Shown piece after piece: positions 11,406 through 19,590 of a DNA stretch of 64,000 bases. How positions within the stretch are numbered: position 1 is the first letter of the stretch; every line of letters starts with the position of its first letter. A program made the position numbers and the translations under genes. The stretch comes from JAGNDO01 sp963704975 (GTDB lineage: Bacteria > Chloroflexota > Anaerolineae > Caldilineales > Caldilineaceae): assembly GCA_963704975.1 (NCBI GenBank), contig CAVPIK010000031.1:272601-336600 (forward strand), in the 5' to 3' direction. The notes below the pieces were generated by a model. The model did not search any database. It saw nothing but the letters and a program-made list of their open reading frames with translations, and was not told the origin of the DNA.

Positions 11406-11612
11406 AGACGGAAGGGACTATCGAGACTCCAGCGCACTCACCCAAGGGCGGTACGCCGTGACATCGGACAGGCAGGGCTGCATGAAAAGTCTGTGCAGTC
11501 AGCGCTATGAGTGCGCTAGCCCGCTTCCGGCGGGCGACCTCCTGAGGTGTAGCATGGCGTTGTTTTCTCTTGAATATCCGAGCGTAAGGCCCAGAAAAAA
11601 TGATAAATCAAT
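11406..11612 (-). promoter_or_regulatory. Structured argG leader RNA (candidate attenuator or riboswitch)
   Basis: The leader contains a perfect 10-bp closing helix, AGCGCACTCA (11508-11517, minus reading) with TGAGTGCGCT (11431-11440). It encloses a hairpin on CTGCA/TGCAG and a small GGCG-TAC-CGCC hairpin, like a three-way-junction aptamer. GGCGTA from the second hairpin can instead pair with TACGCC, the 5' arm of the terminator. This gives a plausible switch. The T-box UGGN sequence is not present in canonical form, so I do not call it a T-box. The ligand is unknown, and arginine or tRNA-Arg sensing is a guess from context. Confidence 0.45.
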
Positions 11613-11619
11613 GGTGCGA

Positions 11620-11648
11620 AGAATACCCCAGCTTTTCCGCAAAGTCAA
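11620..11648 (-). promoter_or_regulatory. Promoter of argG-argJ
   Basis: On the minus strand TTGACT (11648-11643) and TATTCT (11625-11620) are separated by exactly 17 bp. The left end of the IS1182 element lies only 38 bp upstream of the -35 box. Confidence 0.55.
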
Positions 11649-11685
11649 ACTCAGTCGTGAACATGGAGGCGTTCGTATCCCCAAG

Positions 11686-13681
11686 GGAGAGTGTTGCAGA
11701 ATTAAGGAAGGAGAGAGCGGAGTTGAAGGATAGCCCTGTTTTGTGCGATGATTAGGTTCGCGGCCGATCACAACACAAGCGAGGGCTATCCATGGACATT
11801 ATACCATCCTCTGTTCTCTCCATCATACAACAGCATTTCACCATATTCTTGCACTGGTTCAGCGATGAGATGTATCGGCGGTTGTTGGGCCGCGCCCAAG
11901 ACGAGTTTTTAGTGCGCCTGAAGGATCATTTGGCGTTCGCTCCGCTGGAACAGGCGTGTGCCGCCTACCATCACCAAAGCGGACCCGGCGCACCACCGAC
12001 ACACACTGTCCCCCGTTTGGTGCGAGCGTTGTTGGTCAAGTATTTGTTGGATTTATCCCTGCGCCAATTGGAGCAAACCATCCAGTGGAATCTGTTGGTC
12101 AAATGGTTCGTGGGCTATGCCCTGTTCGAGGCGGCTCCCGACCATTCGACCTTGGAGCGCTTCGAGTTGTGGGTCTATGCCAATCACCCCCGCACTTTTT
12201 TCGATGAAGTCCTGACCCAAATCGACCGGGACTTCCCCGAAGAACGACAGAAAGCCCAAATCGGGGATACGTATGCCCTGCGCGCCAATGCGGCCAGGGA
12301 AAGCGTCATCCAACTGGTGCGCCACGCCTGTCACAAGTTGCTGGTTGCTCTGGGCCATCTCGACCCAGAAAGCCTGGCCCAGATCAAAAGTCAACTGGAC
12401 TGGGTCGCCCTCTTTGGCGCTGAGGACGAGATCAAGGAGTTCCGCCTGGATGCCCTGCAACGCAGAGGGCGTTTACAGCAGACAGTCGTCGCCGCCCTCC
12501 ACGCCCAGACATTGAGCCGGGCGCATTTAGCCGCCCATCCCACCTTGGCCCATGACCAGCCTCAAGGGGTGGAATTCTGGCTTGATACGCTGGATAAGAT
12601 TTTGGCGGATGAGGTCGCCATCCACCGAGACGAGCAGGGCCAGGTGATCAGCGTCCAGGAGTTGCCCAAGGCCCAAAAAGGCAGCTATCGGATTGGCAGC
12701 GCCACAGACCCGGACGCCACCTATCGGGTGCATGGAGAGCGCATCGACTTTGGCTATAACGTCAGTGTGGCCGCAACCGATACCTTTATCCGGGAAATTC
12801 GAGCTGACACGGGCAGCCAACCGGATCCAGTGGCCATTCCCGACCTGCTCACCGCCCAACAGGAATATCACGACCTGACTCCGGCCAAGTTCATCTACGA
12901 CCAGGCGGCGGGGACAGGCAAGAGTCACGCTGTGGTGGAGCAAGCGACGAACGGCCAGACCCAGTTGGTGGCCCCGATTGTGGACTACGCCCAACGCAGC
13001 CCTCGCTTCGGGCCAGACGACTTTGTCTTGGCTCCCGATGGTCTATCCCTGACCTGTCCCCACGGTCAGGTCAGCACCAAGGCCTATCCATCGAACGGCG
13101 CCCAGGGGCGAGCCTTCCGCTTCTCTTCTAAACAATGCGCCGGATGTCCCCTGGTTCAAGCCTGTCGGGGTGACAAATTGCCTGCCGACCACATGCGCCA
13201 GGTCTTTATCAGCGATCATCGCTCCGTGCTGGCCAAAGCCCGTACCTATGCCCAAACCGCCGAGTTCCGCGCCGACATGACCTTGCGCTCGACCATTGAA
13301 CGGGAGATCGCCAATCTGGTCCGCTATCACGGCGCTCGTCAGGCCCGGCGCCGAGGCCAGCCCAAGTGCGACTTTCAGGCCAAGATGAACGCCACCGCCT
13401 TCAACATCCGCCAGTGGCTGCGCCAGTTGGACCGGCGGACGATTTCGGCTGAACCCAGAACAAGGGACGAGTCTGCCCATTGACAGGCAAAAAGCCCCAA
13501 AGATGGGCAAAATCCCAGCCAAACGGCCTAGATTTGGCCATTTTCGAGGTCAAAACCGTTAATTTTGATGAAAGGAGGCTCACCTGACATGTTACGCCAC
13601 GTTGCCTACCCAAGGACTTACCATAAAAATTGCGACGGGACACTTTTAGTTGACGATAAATCCAATTCTGCAACACTCTCC
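11686..13681 (+). mobile_element. IS1182-family insertion sequence, complete
   Basis: Perfect 18-bp terminal inverted repeats bound the element: GGAGAGTGTTGCAGAATT at 11686-11703 and its reverse complement at 13664-13681. The single transposase gene inside is intact. No direct target duplication is visible. The right end is fused to a CRISPR repeat lacking its first ten bases, and no matching half-repeat is seen left of the element. Insertion was therefore followed by deletion, or occurred at the array edge. Confidence 0.88.
11792..13483 (+). CDS. IS1182-family transposase
   Basis: This 563-residue DDE transposase has an N-terminal DUF772-type domain (PRLVRALLVKYLLDLSL, then TIQWNLLVKWFVGYALF). 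A DDE_Tnp_1-type catalytic region follows (APDHSTLERFELW, FGYNVSVAATDTF). Near the C-terminus are a cysteine cluster (CAGCPLVQACRG) and the usual ending with a basic KCDFQAKMNATAFNIRQW block. Length and layout match the family. The frame is fully intact, in contrast to the broken argG and argJ beside it. It sits 106 bp inside the left inverted repeat. Confidence 0.92.
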   Translation: MDIIPSSVLSIIQQHFTIFLHWFSDEMYRRLLGRAQDEFLVRLKDHLAFAPLEQACAAYHHQSGPGAPPTHTVPRLVRALLVKYLLDLSLRQLEQTIQWNLLVKWFVGYALFEAAPDHSTLERFELWVYANHPRTFFDEVLTQIDRDFPEERQKAQIGDTYALRANAARESVIQLVRHACHKLLVALGHLDPESLAQIKSQLDWVALFGAEDEIKEFRLDALQRRGRLQQTVVAALHAQTLSRAHLAAHPTLAHDQPQGVEFWLDTLDKILADEVAIHRDEQGQVISVQELPKAQKGSYRIGSATDPDATYRVHGERIDFGYNVSVAATDTFIREIRADTGSQPDPVAIPDLLTAQQEYHDLTPAKFIYDQAAGTGKSHAVVEQATNGQTQLVAPIVDYAQRSPRFGPDDFVLAPDGLSLTCPHGQVSTKAYPSNGAQGRAFRFSSKQCAGCPLVQACRGDKLPADHMRQVFISDHRSVLAKARTYAQTAEFRADMTLRSTIEREIANLVRYHGARQARRRGQPKCDFQAKMNATAFNIRQWLRQLDRRTISAEPRTRDESAH

Positions 13682-14294
13682 TGACGGGGATTTTTTGATC
13701 TTGGTCCCAGCTGATGGAGTAACGGATTCACAGCGTATCTATTCGGTCACAGTCCCCTGACGGGGATTTTTTGATCTTGGTCATCCGGGAATTGGCGCAG
13801 ACAAGCGCCGCACTATTAGTCACAGTCCCCTGACGGGGATTTTTTGATCTTGGTCCTGCGCTAACAGCTGGTCAAAGGTGTGGCCTTAAAGGTCACAGTC
13901 CCCTGACGGGGATTTTTTGATCTTGGTCTTCGCTCAATGTTCGCTTGCGTGGCAGACGGCTGAATGTCACAGTCCCCTGACGGGGATTTTTCGATCTTGG
14001 TCTTGCCATCATTGGCTGAGCGATTCTGCCCGTATCGGTCACAGTCCCCTGACGGGGATTTTTTGATCTTGGTCAGGTCAACGTCAAGCCTCGATGAGCC
14101 GGATGCGCTGGAGTCACAGTCCCCTGACGGGGATTTTTTGATCTGGTCTGAGTACGGAACTTGGATCAGCATCACTGAGCAAGGTCACAGTCCCCTGACG
14201 GGGATTTTTCGATCTTGGTCATGGCAACTTGGCATCGTTGCTGCGGATAAGGTGTTAGTCACAGTCCCCTGACGGGGATTTTTCGATCTTGGTC
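13680..14294 (-). CRISPR. CRISPR array: 8 full repeats plus 1 truncated, 8 spacers
   Basis: Full 37-bp repeats start at 13746, 13819, 13892, 13966, 14038, 14113, 14184 and 14258. A 27-bp remnant at 13680-13706 is cut by the IS1182 end. Spacers are 35-39 bp and all different. The repeat has a CCCCTGACGGGG palindrome. Read on the minus strand it ends in ACTGTGAC, resembling the ATTGAAAC-type 5' handle of type I/III crRNAs. A T-to-C variant occurs in repeats 5, 8 and 9 (mostly the 14.2-kb side), and repeat 7 lacks one base. With the promoter at 14467-14495 this indicates minus-strand transcription. No cas gene lies in the window. Confidence 0.95.
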
Positions 14295-14495
14295 CCTTGA
14301 TCGCGCCAGATTTGCGGATTTTGACCCTTGATCGAAAAATCGCCGCGCCAGATTTGGCCGACGACTTCTATTCAAGGCAATCTCCGCGGTGAAAGTCATT
14401 TTTCTGACCCCCTTCTTTTCGCTGGTTTGGCGCGGTTTGGATTTTCCCTCATTCCCTACGCCAGTGATTATACTCTACCCCAAGTCAATGGTCAA
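14295..14495 (-). promoter_or_regulatory. CRISPR leader with promoter
   Basis: This AT-rich stretch flanks the array on the right. On the minus strand TTGACC (14495-14490) and TATAAT (14472-14467) are 17 bp apart and would start transcription about 165 nt before the first repeat. A short direct repeat (CGCGCCAGATTTG) occurs twice, near 14308 and 14344. No gene is supported here. Confidence 0.65.
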
Positions 14496-14525
14496 TCACA
14501 TTTTGGATCTGTGGCTTAGTCGTGC

Positions 14526-14556
14526 CCTTCCTGGAAGCTGAGAGCTTCCAGGAAGG
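14526..14556. repeat. Perfect 14-bp hairpin downstream of the thuA-like gene
   Basis: CCTTCCTGGAAGCT (14526-14539) pairs with AGCTTCCAGGAAGG (14543-14556) across a 3-nt loop. No T-run follows on either strand. It lies 35 bp past the stop of the minus-strand gene. Confidence 0.7.
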
Positions 14557-14590
14557 TTGTGAATCTGAGTTCTATTTCCCCCCCCACCCC

Positions 14591-15358
14591 CTACCCAATC
14601 CGCGCCCGCTTACTCTCCTTCACCGACACCACCTCCAACGGCTCCGTCTCGTGGATGGCCCCCTGGTTATAGACAAAGGCCGGCCCAGTCCCCGGCGCGG
14701 CCCAGCGGACGGCGTTGGCCATCACCTGGCGCACCACGGGCATGTGATAGATGGGATAGGTCTCGTGGCCGGGTCGGAAGTAGAAGACCTTGCCCCGGCC
14801 CCGATGCCAGCAGCAGCCGGATCGGAAGACATTGCCCCCCTCAAACCAGCTCACAAAGACCAGATCTTCCGGCGTGGGGATGTCGAAAAGCTCCCCATAC
14901 ATCTCGGCCTCGGGGATCTCGAAATAGGCGTCCAGGCCGTCGGCGATGGGGTGGCTGGGGTTGACCACCCACAGCCGCTCCCGCTCGTCGGCCTCCCGCC
15001 AGCGCAGGGAGCAGGAGGTGCCCATGAGCTTGCGGAAGATCTTGGAATGGTGGCCGGAATGGAGCACGATCAGCCCCATGCCCGCCAACACCCGGCGATA
15101 GACCCGCTCCACAATGGCGTCGCTCACATCCCCGTGGGCCTTGTGGCCCCACCAGGTGAGGACATCCGTGTTGGCCAGCACGTCCTCGGTCAGGCCATGC
15201 TCCGGCTCGTCCAGGGTGGCGGTGTGCACGTCAAACCCGGCCCCCCGCAGCCCCTCCGCAATGGCCCCGTGGATGCCCTGGGGATAGACCGACCCAATAA
15301 ACTCATTCTCCCGCTCGTGGCGGTACTCGTTCCAAACGGTGATGCGTGGGGTTGACAT
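14591..15358 (-). CDS. ThuA-like (trehalose utilisation) domain protein
   Basis: This intact 255-residue protein starts at the ATG at 15358 (MSTPRITVWNEYRHE). It has the ThuA fold of class I glutamine-amidotransferase type: VLTWWGHKAHGDVSD, GLIVLHSGHHSKIF and GTSCSLRWREADERERL. Near the C-terminus are EMYGELFDIPTPEDLVFVS and GRGKVFYFRPGHETYPI. ThuA-like proteins in sugar-catabolic clusters are linked to modified disaccharide or keto-sugar breakdown, but the substrate is not known. It is downstream of a Gfo/Idh/MocA oxidoreductase in the same orientation, a common pairing. Confidence 0.85.
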   Translation of the reverse strand: MSTPRITVWNEYRHERENEFIGSVYPQGIHGAIAEGLRGAGFDVHTATLDEPEHGLTEDVLANTDVLTWWGHKAHGDVSDAIVERVYRRVLAGMGLIVLHSGHHSKIFRKLMGTSCSLRWREADERERLWVVNPSHPIADGLDAYFEIPEAEMYGELFDIPTPEDLVFVSWFEGGNVFRSGCCWHRGRGKVFYFRPGHETYPIYHMPVVRQVMANAVRWAAPGTGPAFVYNQGAIHETEPLEVVSVKESKRARIG

Positions 15359-15375
15359 GGCATTGCCTCGCTTTT

Positions 15376-15518
15376 TGGTTGGGTTAGGGATTGGTTGATT
15401 TGTTGATTTGTTGATGGGTAGGGTAAACGATGGGTAGGGTGACTGTTGATTTCGTGGGGTGCTGATGGGGGGCAAGAGGTCAAAGCCACCCCCAATCAAC
15501 CAATCAACCAATCAACCA
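15376..15518. repeat. Octamer-word repeats (TTGATTGG type) around the thuA/oxidoreductase junction
   Basis: TTGATTGG/TTGATTTG words run through 15384-15415 and the complementary CAATCAAC words through about 15491-15518. The stop of the oxidoreductase (15512-15514) is formed by the word TTGGTTGATTGG. Confidence 0.7.
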
Positions 15519-16545
15519 ACCTTCACAGGCCGCCCGCCGTCCGCTGCGGAGGCCTGCATGGCATCCCACAGCCGGGCCATGCGCAGGCCCACTTCCGGCG
15601 GAGAGGGGTTGGGGATGCGTCCGCCGCGCACGTCCATAAACTGGTCCCACACCCCCCGGTTGGCGGCCACAGGGATGGGACTGCAACTTCTCCTCGCCAG
15701 CCCGCTGCACATCCAGATCCCGGCCCCAGGCCCCCGTGCGCAGGATGCCTTCCGTGCAGAAGACCCGGATATCCGATTCGCACGAGGGGATGGTGTTGCC
15801 GCATCCGCTCAGGGTGACCAGCGCGCCCGAGTGCAGCCGGGCCATGACCGTGGCCGCAATGTCCACGGGCGATGCCCCGGTTGTCCAGCCAGGCGGCCAC
15901 CTCCACAAACTCCTCCCCGGCCAGGTCGGCCACGGTGTTGAGCAGGTGCGCGCCCGTGTCAAACATGAAGCCGCCGCCGGAGAGTTCGGGCATCTGCCGC
16001 CAGGTGCCCGTGGTGTTGGGCTGCCAGTTCTGCCAGATCACCCCGTGGATGTTGAGGATGCGCCCCAACTCCCCGCTGCGCAGAATGCGCACGGCCTCCC
16101 GCACATGGGGCGACAGGCTGCCGTTGAAGGCCACCACCAACAGCCGCCCGGTGCGGTCCCGCACGTCGATCAGGTTGGCGGCCTCGTCCGCGCTCATCAC
16201 CATAGGCTTCTCCAACAGCACATCCAGCCCGGCCTCCAAGCACATCTTGGCCTGGCCAAAGTGCAGCACATGGGGGGTGATGATAAAGGCGGCGTCCAAC
16301 TCATGGGCGTGGGCGGCCAGGAGATCGGCCAGGTTCGGCACATTGGCCGGCGGGGTCAGCCCGGCCTCGGTGAAGACGGTGCAAAAATCGGCGTAGGATT
16401 TGGCCGACGGCTCGCAGACCAGCTTGAAGGGCACCGCATCCCCCTGGCTGATCATCTGGCGCACATGGTGCCGGGCCATGCCCCCGCTGCCCACCAGCAC
16501 AGCAGCGGCCACAGGGTGGGTGATCGGATCGGGACGTTTGCTCAT
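15512..16545 (-). CDS. Gfo/Idh/MocA-family oxidoreductase, frame broken
   Basis: This NAD(P)-dependent sugar or inositol dehydrogenase starts at 16545 (ATG, with AGAGGA upstream). The Rossmann motif is AAAVLVGSGGMARHHVRQM. The catalytic EKP motif is intact (LDVLLEKPMVMSADEAA), and the substrate-domain HL block reads GGGFMFDTGAHLLNTV. Indels near 15860, 15690 and 15640 shift the C-terminal third, which continues as AATVMARLHSGALVTLSG and LRMARLWDAMQASAADG up to VKVG. It is the first gene of a two-gene unit with the thuA-like gene. An inverted repeat at 16698-16717 upstream could be its operator. Confidence 0.85.
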
Positions 16546-16593
16546 AAAGAGTCCTCTTTTGTTGAAATCGGATACGGTCGGTGGGGAAAACGG

Positions 16594-16662
16594 GTGAGCG
16601 GGTGAGCGGGTGAAGGGGTGTTGACCTTCCTCGCAACTCGCAACTCGCAACTCCCCTCCATT
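16594..16662. repeat. Word repeats GGGTGAGC and CTCGCAA
   Basis: Three GGGTGAGC/GGGTGAAG words (16594-16620) are followed by CTCGCAA words (16632-16655) within the divergent region. Confidence 0.6.
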
Positions 16663-16697
16663 ATAGCCGAAAGTGCCTGGGAGAGTAAGAAGCAATT

Positions 16698-16717
16698 ATT
16701 GTGAAATAATCCACAAT
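16698..16717. promoter_or_regulatory. Operator-like inverted repeat
   Basis: ATTGTG (16698-16703) and CACAAT (16712-16717) form a symmetric site with an 8-bp AT-rich spacer, 150 bp upstream of the oxidoreductase start. It looks like a binding site for a dimeric repressor, but which one is unknown. Confidence 0.4.
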
Positions 16718-16897
16718 GTCCCGGAAAACCCAGGACCGCAACCCCTTCCCCTGGGTCAGCTTTGGGCTTATAGTGGGGCTATCAGTGCCTTCCCGGCACA
16801 GTTAGCCCCACAGTGTTAAAGCAACCCATTTTAACCCGGTCATGACACCGGGCCTGTCCTGCCCCAAAAGGCAACCCAAAAGAAAGAGGAGAGAACA

Positions 16898-19033
16898 ATG
16901 AGACGAAATTGGACAATCGGCGCAATTTTATTGGTGGTGATGCTGGTGATGGCGGCTTGTGCCGTCCCCGCCCCTGTCGCTCCGGCCCCGGCTGTGGAAG
17001 CCCCCGTGGTGGTCGAAGCCCCCGTCGTTGTTGAACCCACCGCCGTGCCCGTCGTCGAGGCAGTCGTGGAACCCACAGCCGTGCCCATGGTCGAGCCCGT
17101 GATGATGGAGTTGGACGCCTTCACCCTGGGCTCCATGATGGTCTCTGAGGTCCCCGTCTTGGACGGCGTGGCCGATGACGCCGCTTGGGCCAACGCCCCG
17201 GTCGCCATGTTCGACCTCAAAAAGGGTGCCAACATGGAAGAGACCACTGTGAACATGCAGTCGGTCTATACCGCGGACACGGTCTACTTCCTGCTCACCT
17301 ATGCGGACCCCACGGAGAGCTTCATGCGCTCCCCTTGGGTCAAGCAGGATGACGGCACCTGGAAGGTGCTGAAGGATGAGAACGACAAGGGCGGCGACAA
17401 CAACGTCTATTACGAAGACAAGTTGAGCATCATCTGGGACATCGACAACAGCATTCCCAAGTTCGAGCGCCAAGGCTGCACCGTGGCCTGCCACAGCACC
17501 GGCGTGGATGCGGAAGTCAAGCCCTATGGCAACAAGTACACCGAGTCCGGCATGGGCGACATGTGGCACTGGAAATCCGTGCGCAACATCGGCCAGTTGG
17601 ACGACCAATATCTGGACTCCACCCCCTATTCCGCCGAGGCGACCTCGGCTGGCCGCAAGAGCGACCCCAGCGATGGCGGCGGCTATGTGACCAACCAGAC
17701 CGAAGACAAGACCCTGCCCATGTGGATGAGCGCTGATGGCTCCTTCCTCGGTTCCATCCTGGACAGCGAGAAGGTCGCCTTTGACGACGCCCTCTTCGCT
17801 GCTGGCGACATGGTTGCCGGCATCACCAAGTCCCCCTTCACCGGGGACCGGGGTGACCTCTCCGCCGGTTGGCAGTACGCCGACGGCATGTGGACCCTGG
17901 AAATCAGCCGGGCCCTGGTCACCGGTTCCGAGTTCGACGTTCAGTTCAGCGACCTGACCCAGCCCTACTACTTCGGCGTCGCCGTCTTCGACAACGCCCA
18001 GGTCCGCCACGCCTATCAGACCCGGCCCGACACCTTCCTCTTCTTGCCCGAAGGCACCGTTGTGGCTGCCCCGGAAGCAGCGGTTGAGTTGGACGCCTAT
18101 ACCTTGGGCTCCATGATGGCCGATGCCGCCCCCGTCCTGGACGGTGTGGCCGACGACGCCGTGTGGGCCGACGCCCCAGTCGCCCTGTTCGACCTCAAAA
18201 AGGGTGCCAACATGGAAGAGACCACTGTGAACATGCAGTCGGTCTATACCGAAGACATGATCTACTTCCTGCTCACCTATGCGGACCCCACGGAGAGCTT
18301 CATGCGCTCCCCTTGGGTCAAGCAGGATGACGGCACCTGGAAGGTCTGAAGGATCGAGAACGACAAGGGTGGCGACAACAACGTCTATTACGAAGACAAG
18401 TTGAGCATCATCTGGTCCATCGACAACAGCATTCCCAAGTTCGAGCGCCAAGGCTGCACCGTGGCCTGCCACAGCACGGGCGTGGATGCGGAAGTCAAGC
18501 CCTATGGCAACAAGTACACCGACGAAGGCATGGGCGACATGTGGCACTGGAAATCCGTGCGCAACATCGGCCAGTTGGACGACCAATATCTGGACTCCAC
18601 CCCCTATTCCGCCGAGGCGACCTCGGCTGGCCGCAAGAGCGACCCCAGCGATGGCGGCGGCTATGTGACCAACCAGACCGAAGACAAGACCCTCCCCATG
18701 TGGATGAGCGCCGATGGCTCCTTCCTCGGCTCCATCCTGGACAGCGAGAAGGTCGCCTTTGACGACGCCCTCTTCGCGGCTGGCGACATGGTTGCCGGCA
18801 TCACCAAGGCCCCCTTCACCGGCGACCGGGGTGACCTCTCCGCCGGTTGGCAATACGCCGACGGCATGTGGACCCTGGAAATTGGCCGCAAGCTGGTCAC
18901 CGGTTCCGAGTTCGATGTCCAGTTCAGCGACCTGACCCAGCCCTACTACTTCGGCGTCGCCGTCTTCGACAACGCCCAGGTCCGCCACGCCTATCAGACC
19001 CGGCCCGACACCCTGATCTTCTTGGCTAAATAG
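16898..19033 (+). CDS. Lipoprotein with two tandem ethylbenzene-dehydrogenase-like haem-binding domains
   Basis: The frame runs from ATG 16898 to TAG 19031-19033 (711 codons). One TGA at 18346-18348 lies between a 1-base loss and a 1-base gain relative to the first copy, so the frame is the same on both sides. A lipobox signal (VVMLVMAAC) and a Pro/Val/Glu linker precede two copies (about 325 residues each) of an EB_dh-like beta domain. Both contain FERQGCTVACHSTG, a CX3CH haem-type motif, plus MGDMWHWKSVRNIGQLDD and TQPYYFGVAVFDNAQ. It is probably an extracytoplasmic cytochrome-like electron carrier. The partner is unknown and no molybdoenzyme is nearby. Confidence 0.75.
17111..19018 (+). 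repeat. Recent 978-bp in-frame tandem duplication
   Basis: Copy 1 begins at 17111 and copy 2 at 18089 with an exact 978-bp offset to the end of the match (about 19018). Long stretches are identical, including most third codon positions. Confidence 0.9.
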
Positions 19034-19096
19034 GTTGCAGGCGGGCAACCGCTGACAGATATGCAGAGGCAGATGCGTCGTGACAGATGCGTCGTG

Positions 19097-19136
19097 AAAA
19101 AGGGGGATGTTCTGAGTACAGAACATCCCCCTTTTT
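19097..19136 (+). terminator. Rho-independent terminator
   Basis: A perfect 18-bp stem (19097-19114 with 19119-19136) has a 4-nt loop. Its arms begin with five A and end with five T, so it can work in both directions. It follows the haem-domain lipoprotein gene by 63 bp. Confidence 0.85.
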
Positions 19137-19197
19137 GTTCCCAGGGTCTTGACGTATACTTGGCTGCATTGGGTTTGCGTCTGTTCAAAACAAGTTA

Positions 19198-19227
19198 GCG
19201 GAGTTCGCACCCCCTGGTGCGAACGGG
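19198..19227. repeat. Solitary REP palindrome, same family as the array at 37.2-37.8 kb
   Basis: GCGGAGTTCGCACCCCCTGG and the following TGCGAACGGG match unit A of the REP array next to the RAYT gene essentially base for base. Confidence 0.85.
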
Positions 19228-19337
19228 TCGGCAAGGCTTTGATGTGAGTACAGCGGTTCAACTGAGCTTGCCGAACGGGGTTTCCCGGTGATCCATTCAT
19301 CAACCCGCCGGGTCACGGACCCGGAGGCATCAAGCTA

Positions 19338-19370
19338 AGACGTCGGGCTTTTGGGAAAAGCCCGACGTCT
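19338..19370. repeat. Perfect 15-bp hairpin
   Basis: AGACGTCGGGCTTTT (19338-19352) pairs with AAAAGCCCGACGTCT (19356-19370) across a 3-nt loop. Confidence 0.75.
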
Positions 19371-19431
19371 GGGTCAACCCACCGCTGGCCTGAGGAAATG
19401 AGTGATGCTCATGCCAGGATCGGCGTGGCGA

Positions 19432-19462
19432 GAAGTCCGACTTTCTTCAAAAGTCGGACTTC
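19432..19462. repeat. Perfect 13-bp hairpin
   Basis: GAAGTCCGACTTT (19432-19444) pairs with AAAGTCGGACTTC (19450-19462) across a 5-nt loop. Confidence 0.75.
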
Positions 19463-19590
19463 CACGGGTGCTGGCGTGACCAAAAACCGTTAGCTTGATG
19501 CACAGGGGTCACGGACCCGGCCAGCGCGCAGGGTATCCCGGCCTTGTTTCCGCCAGACTGGACTAGAAAACGACAGAAAGCGCACAGTCT

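Larger units (their letters stand above)
16546..16897. other. Divergent intergenic region
   Basis: It separates the oxidoreductase gene (minus) from the haem-domain lipoprotein gene (plus). Besides word repeats and an operator-like palindrome it holds two hairpins in the plus-strand leader. One pairs GTGGGGCTA (16773-16781) with TAGCCCCAC (16803-16811), with an inner GTGCC/GGCAC stem. The other pairs CCCGGT (16835-16840) with ACCGGG (16847-16852). AAAGAGGAG before 16898 is a good ribosome site. No gene is supported. Confidence 0.5.
19034..19590. other. Hairpin-rich intergenic region
   Basis: No gene is supported. It contains, in order, the terminator, a solitary REP copy, a GGGTC-ACG-GACCC palindrome near 19312 (repeated near 19507), and two further perfect hairpins at 19338-19370 and 19432-19462. 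A possible -10 (TATACT) occurs near 19155. Confidence 0.6.

Noticed and set aside
11406..11612. Canonical T-box or purine riboswitch at argG
   Set aside because: No UGGN/T-box consensus and no purine-aptamer core were found. Kept only as an unassigned structured leader.
13861..14272. Open frames on both strands in the CRISPR array
   Set aside because: They encode repeats of the CRISPR unit (SQSPDGDF-like) and are not genes.
13680..14294. CRISPR leader on the left (IS) side
   Set aside because: The left flank is the insertion sequence. The promoter and AT-rich leader lie on the right, and the handle-like end of the repeat supports minus-strand transcription.
16928..19303. 791-codon open frame on the minus strand opposite the haem-domain lipoprotein
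   Set aside because: It is a mirror of a GC-rich coding sequence with strong codon bias. It runs through the terminator hairpin, has no ribosome site and repeats because the plus-strand gene is duplicated.
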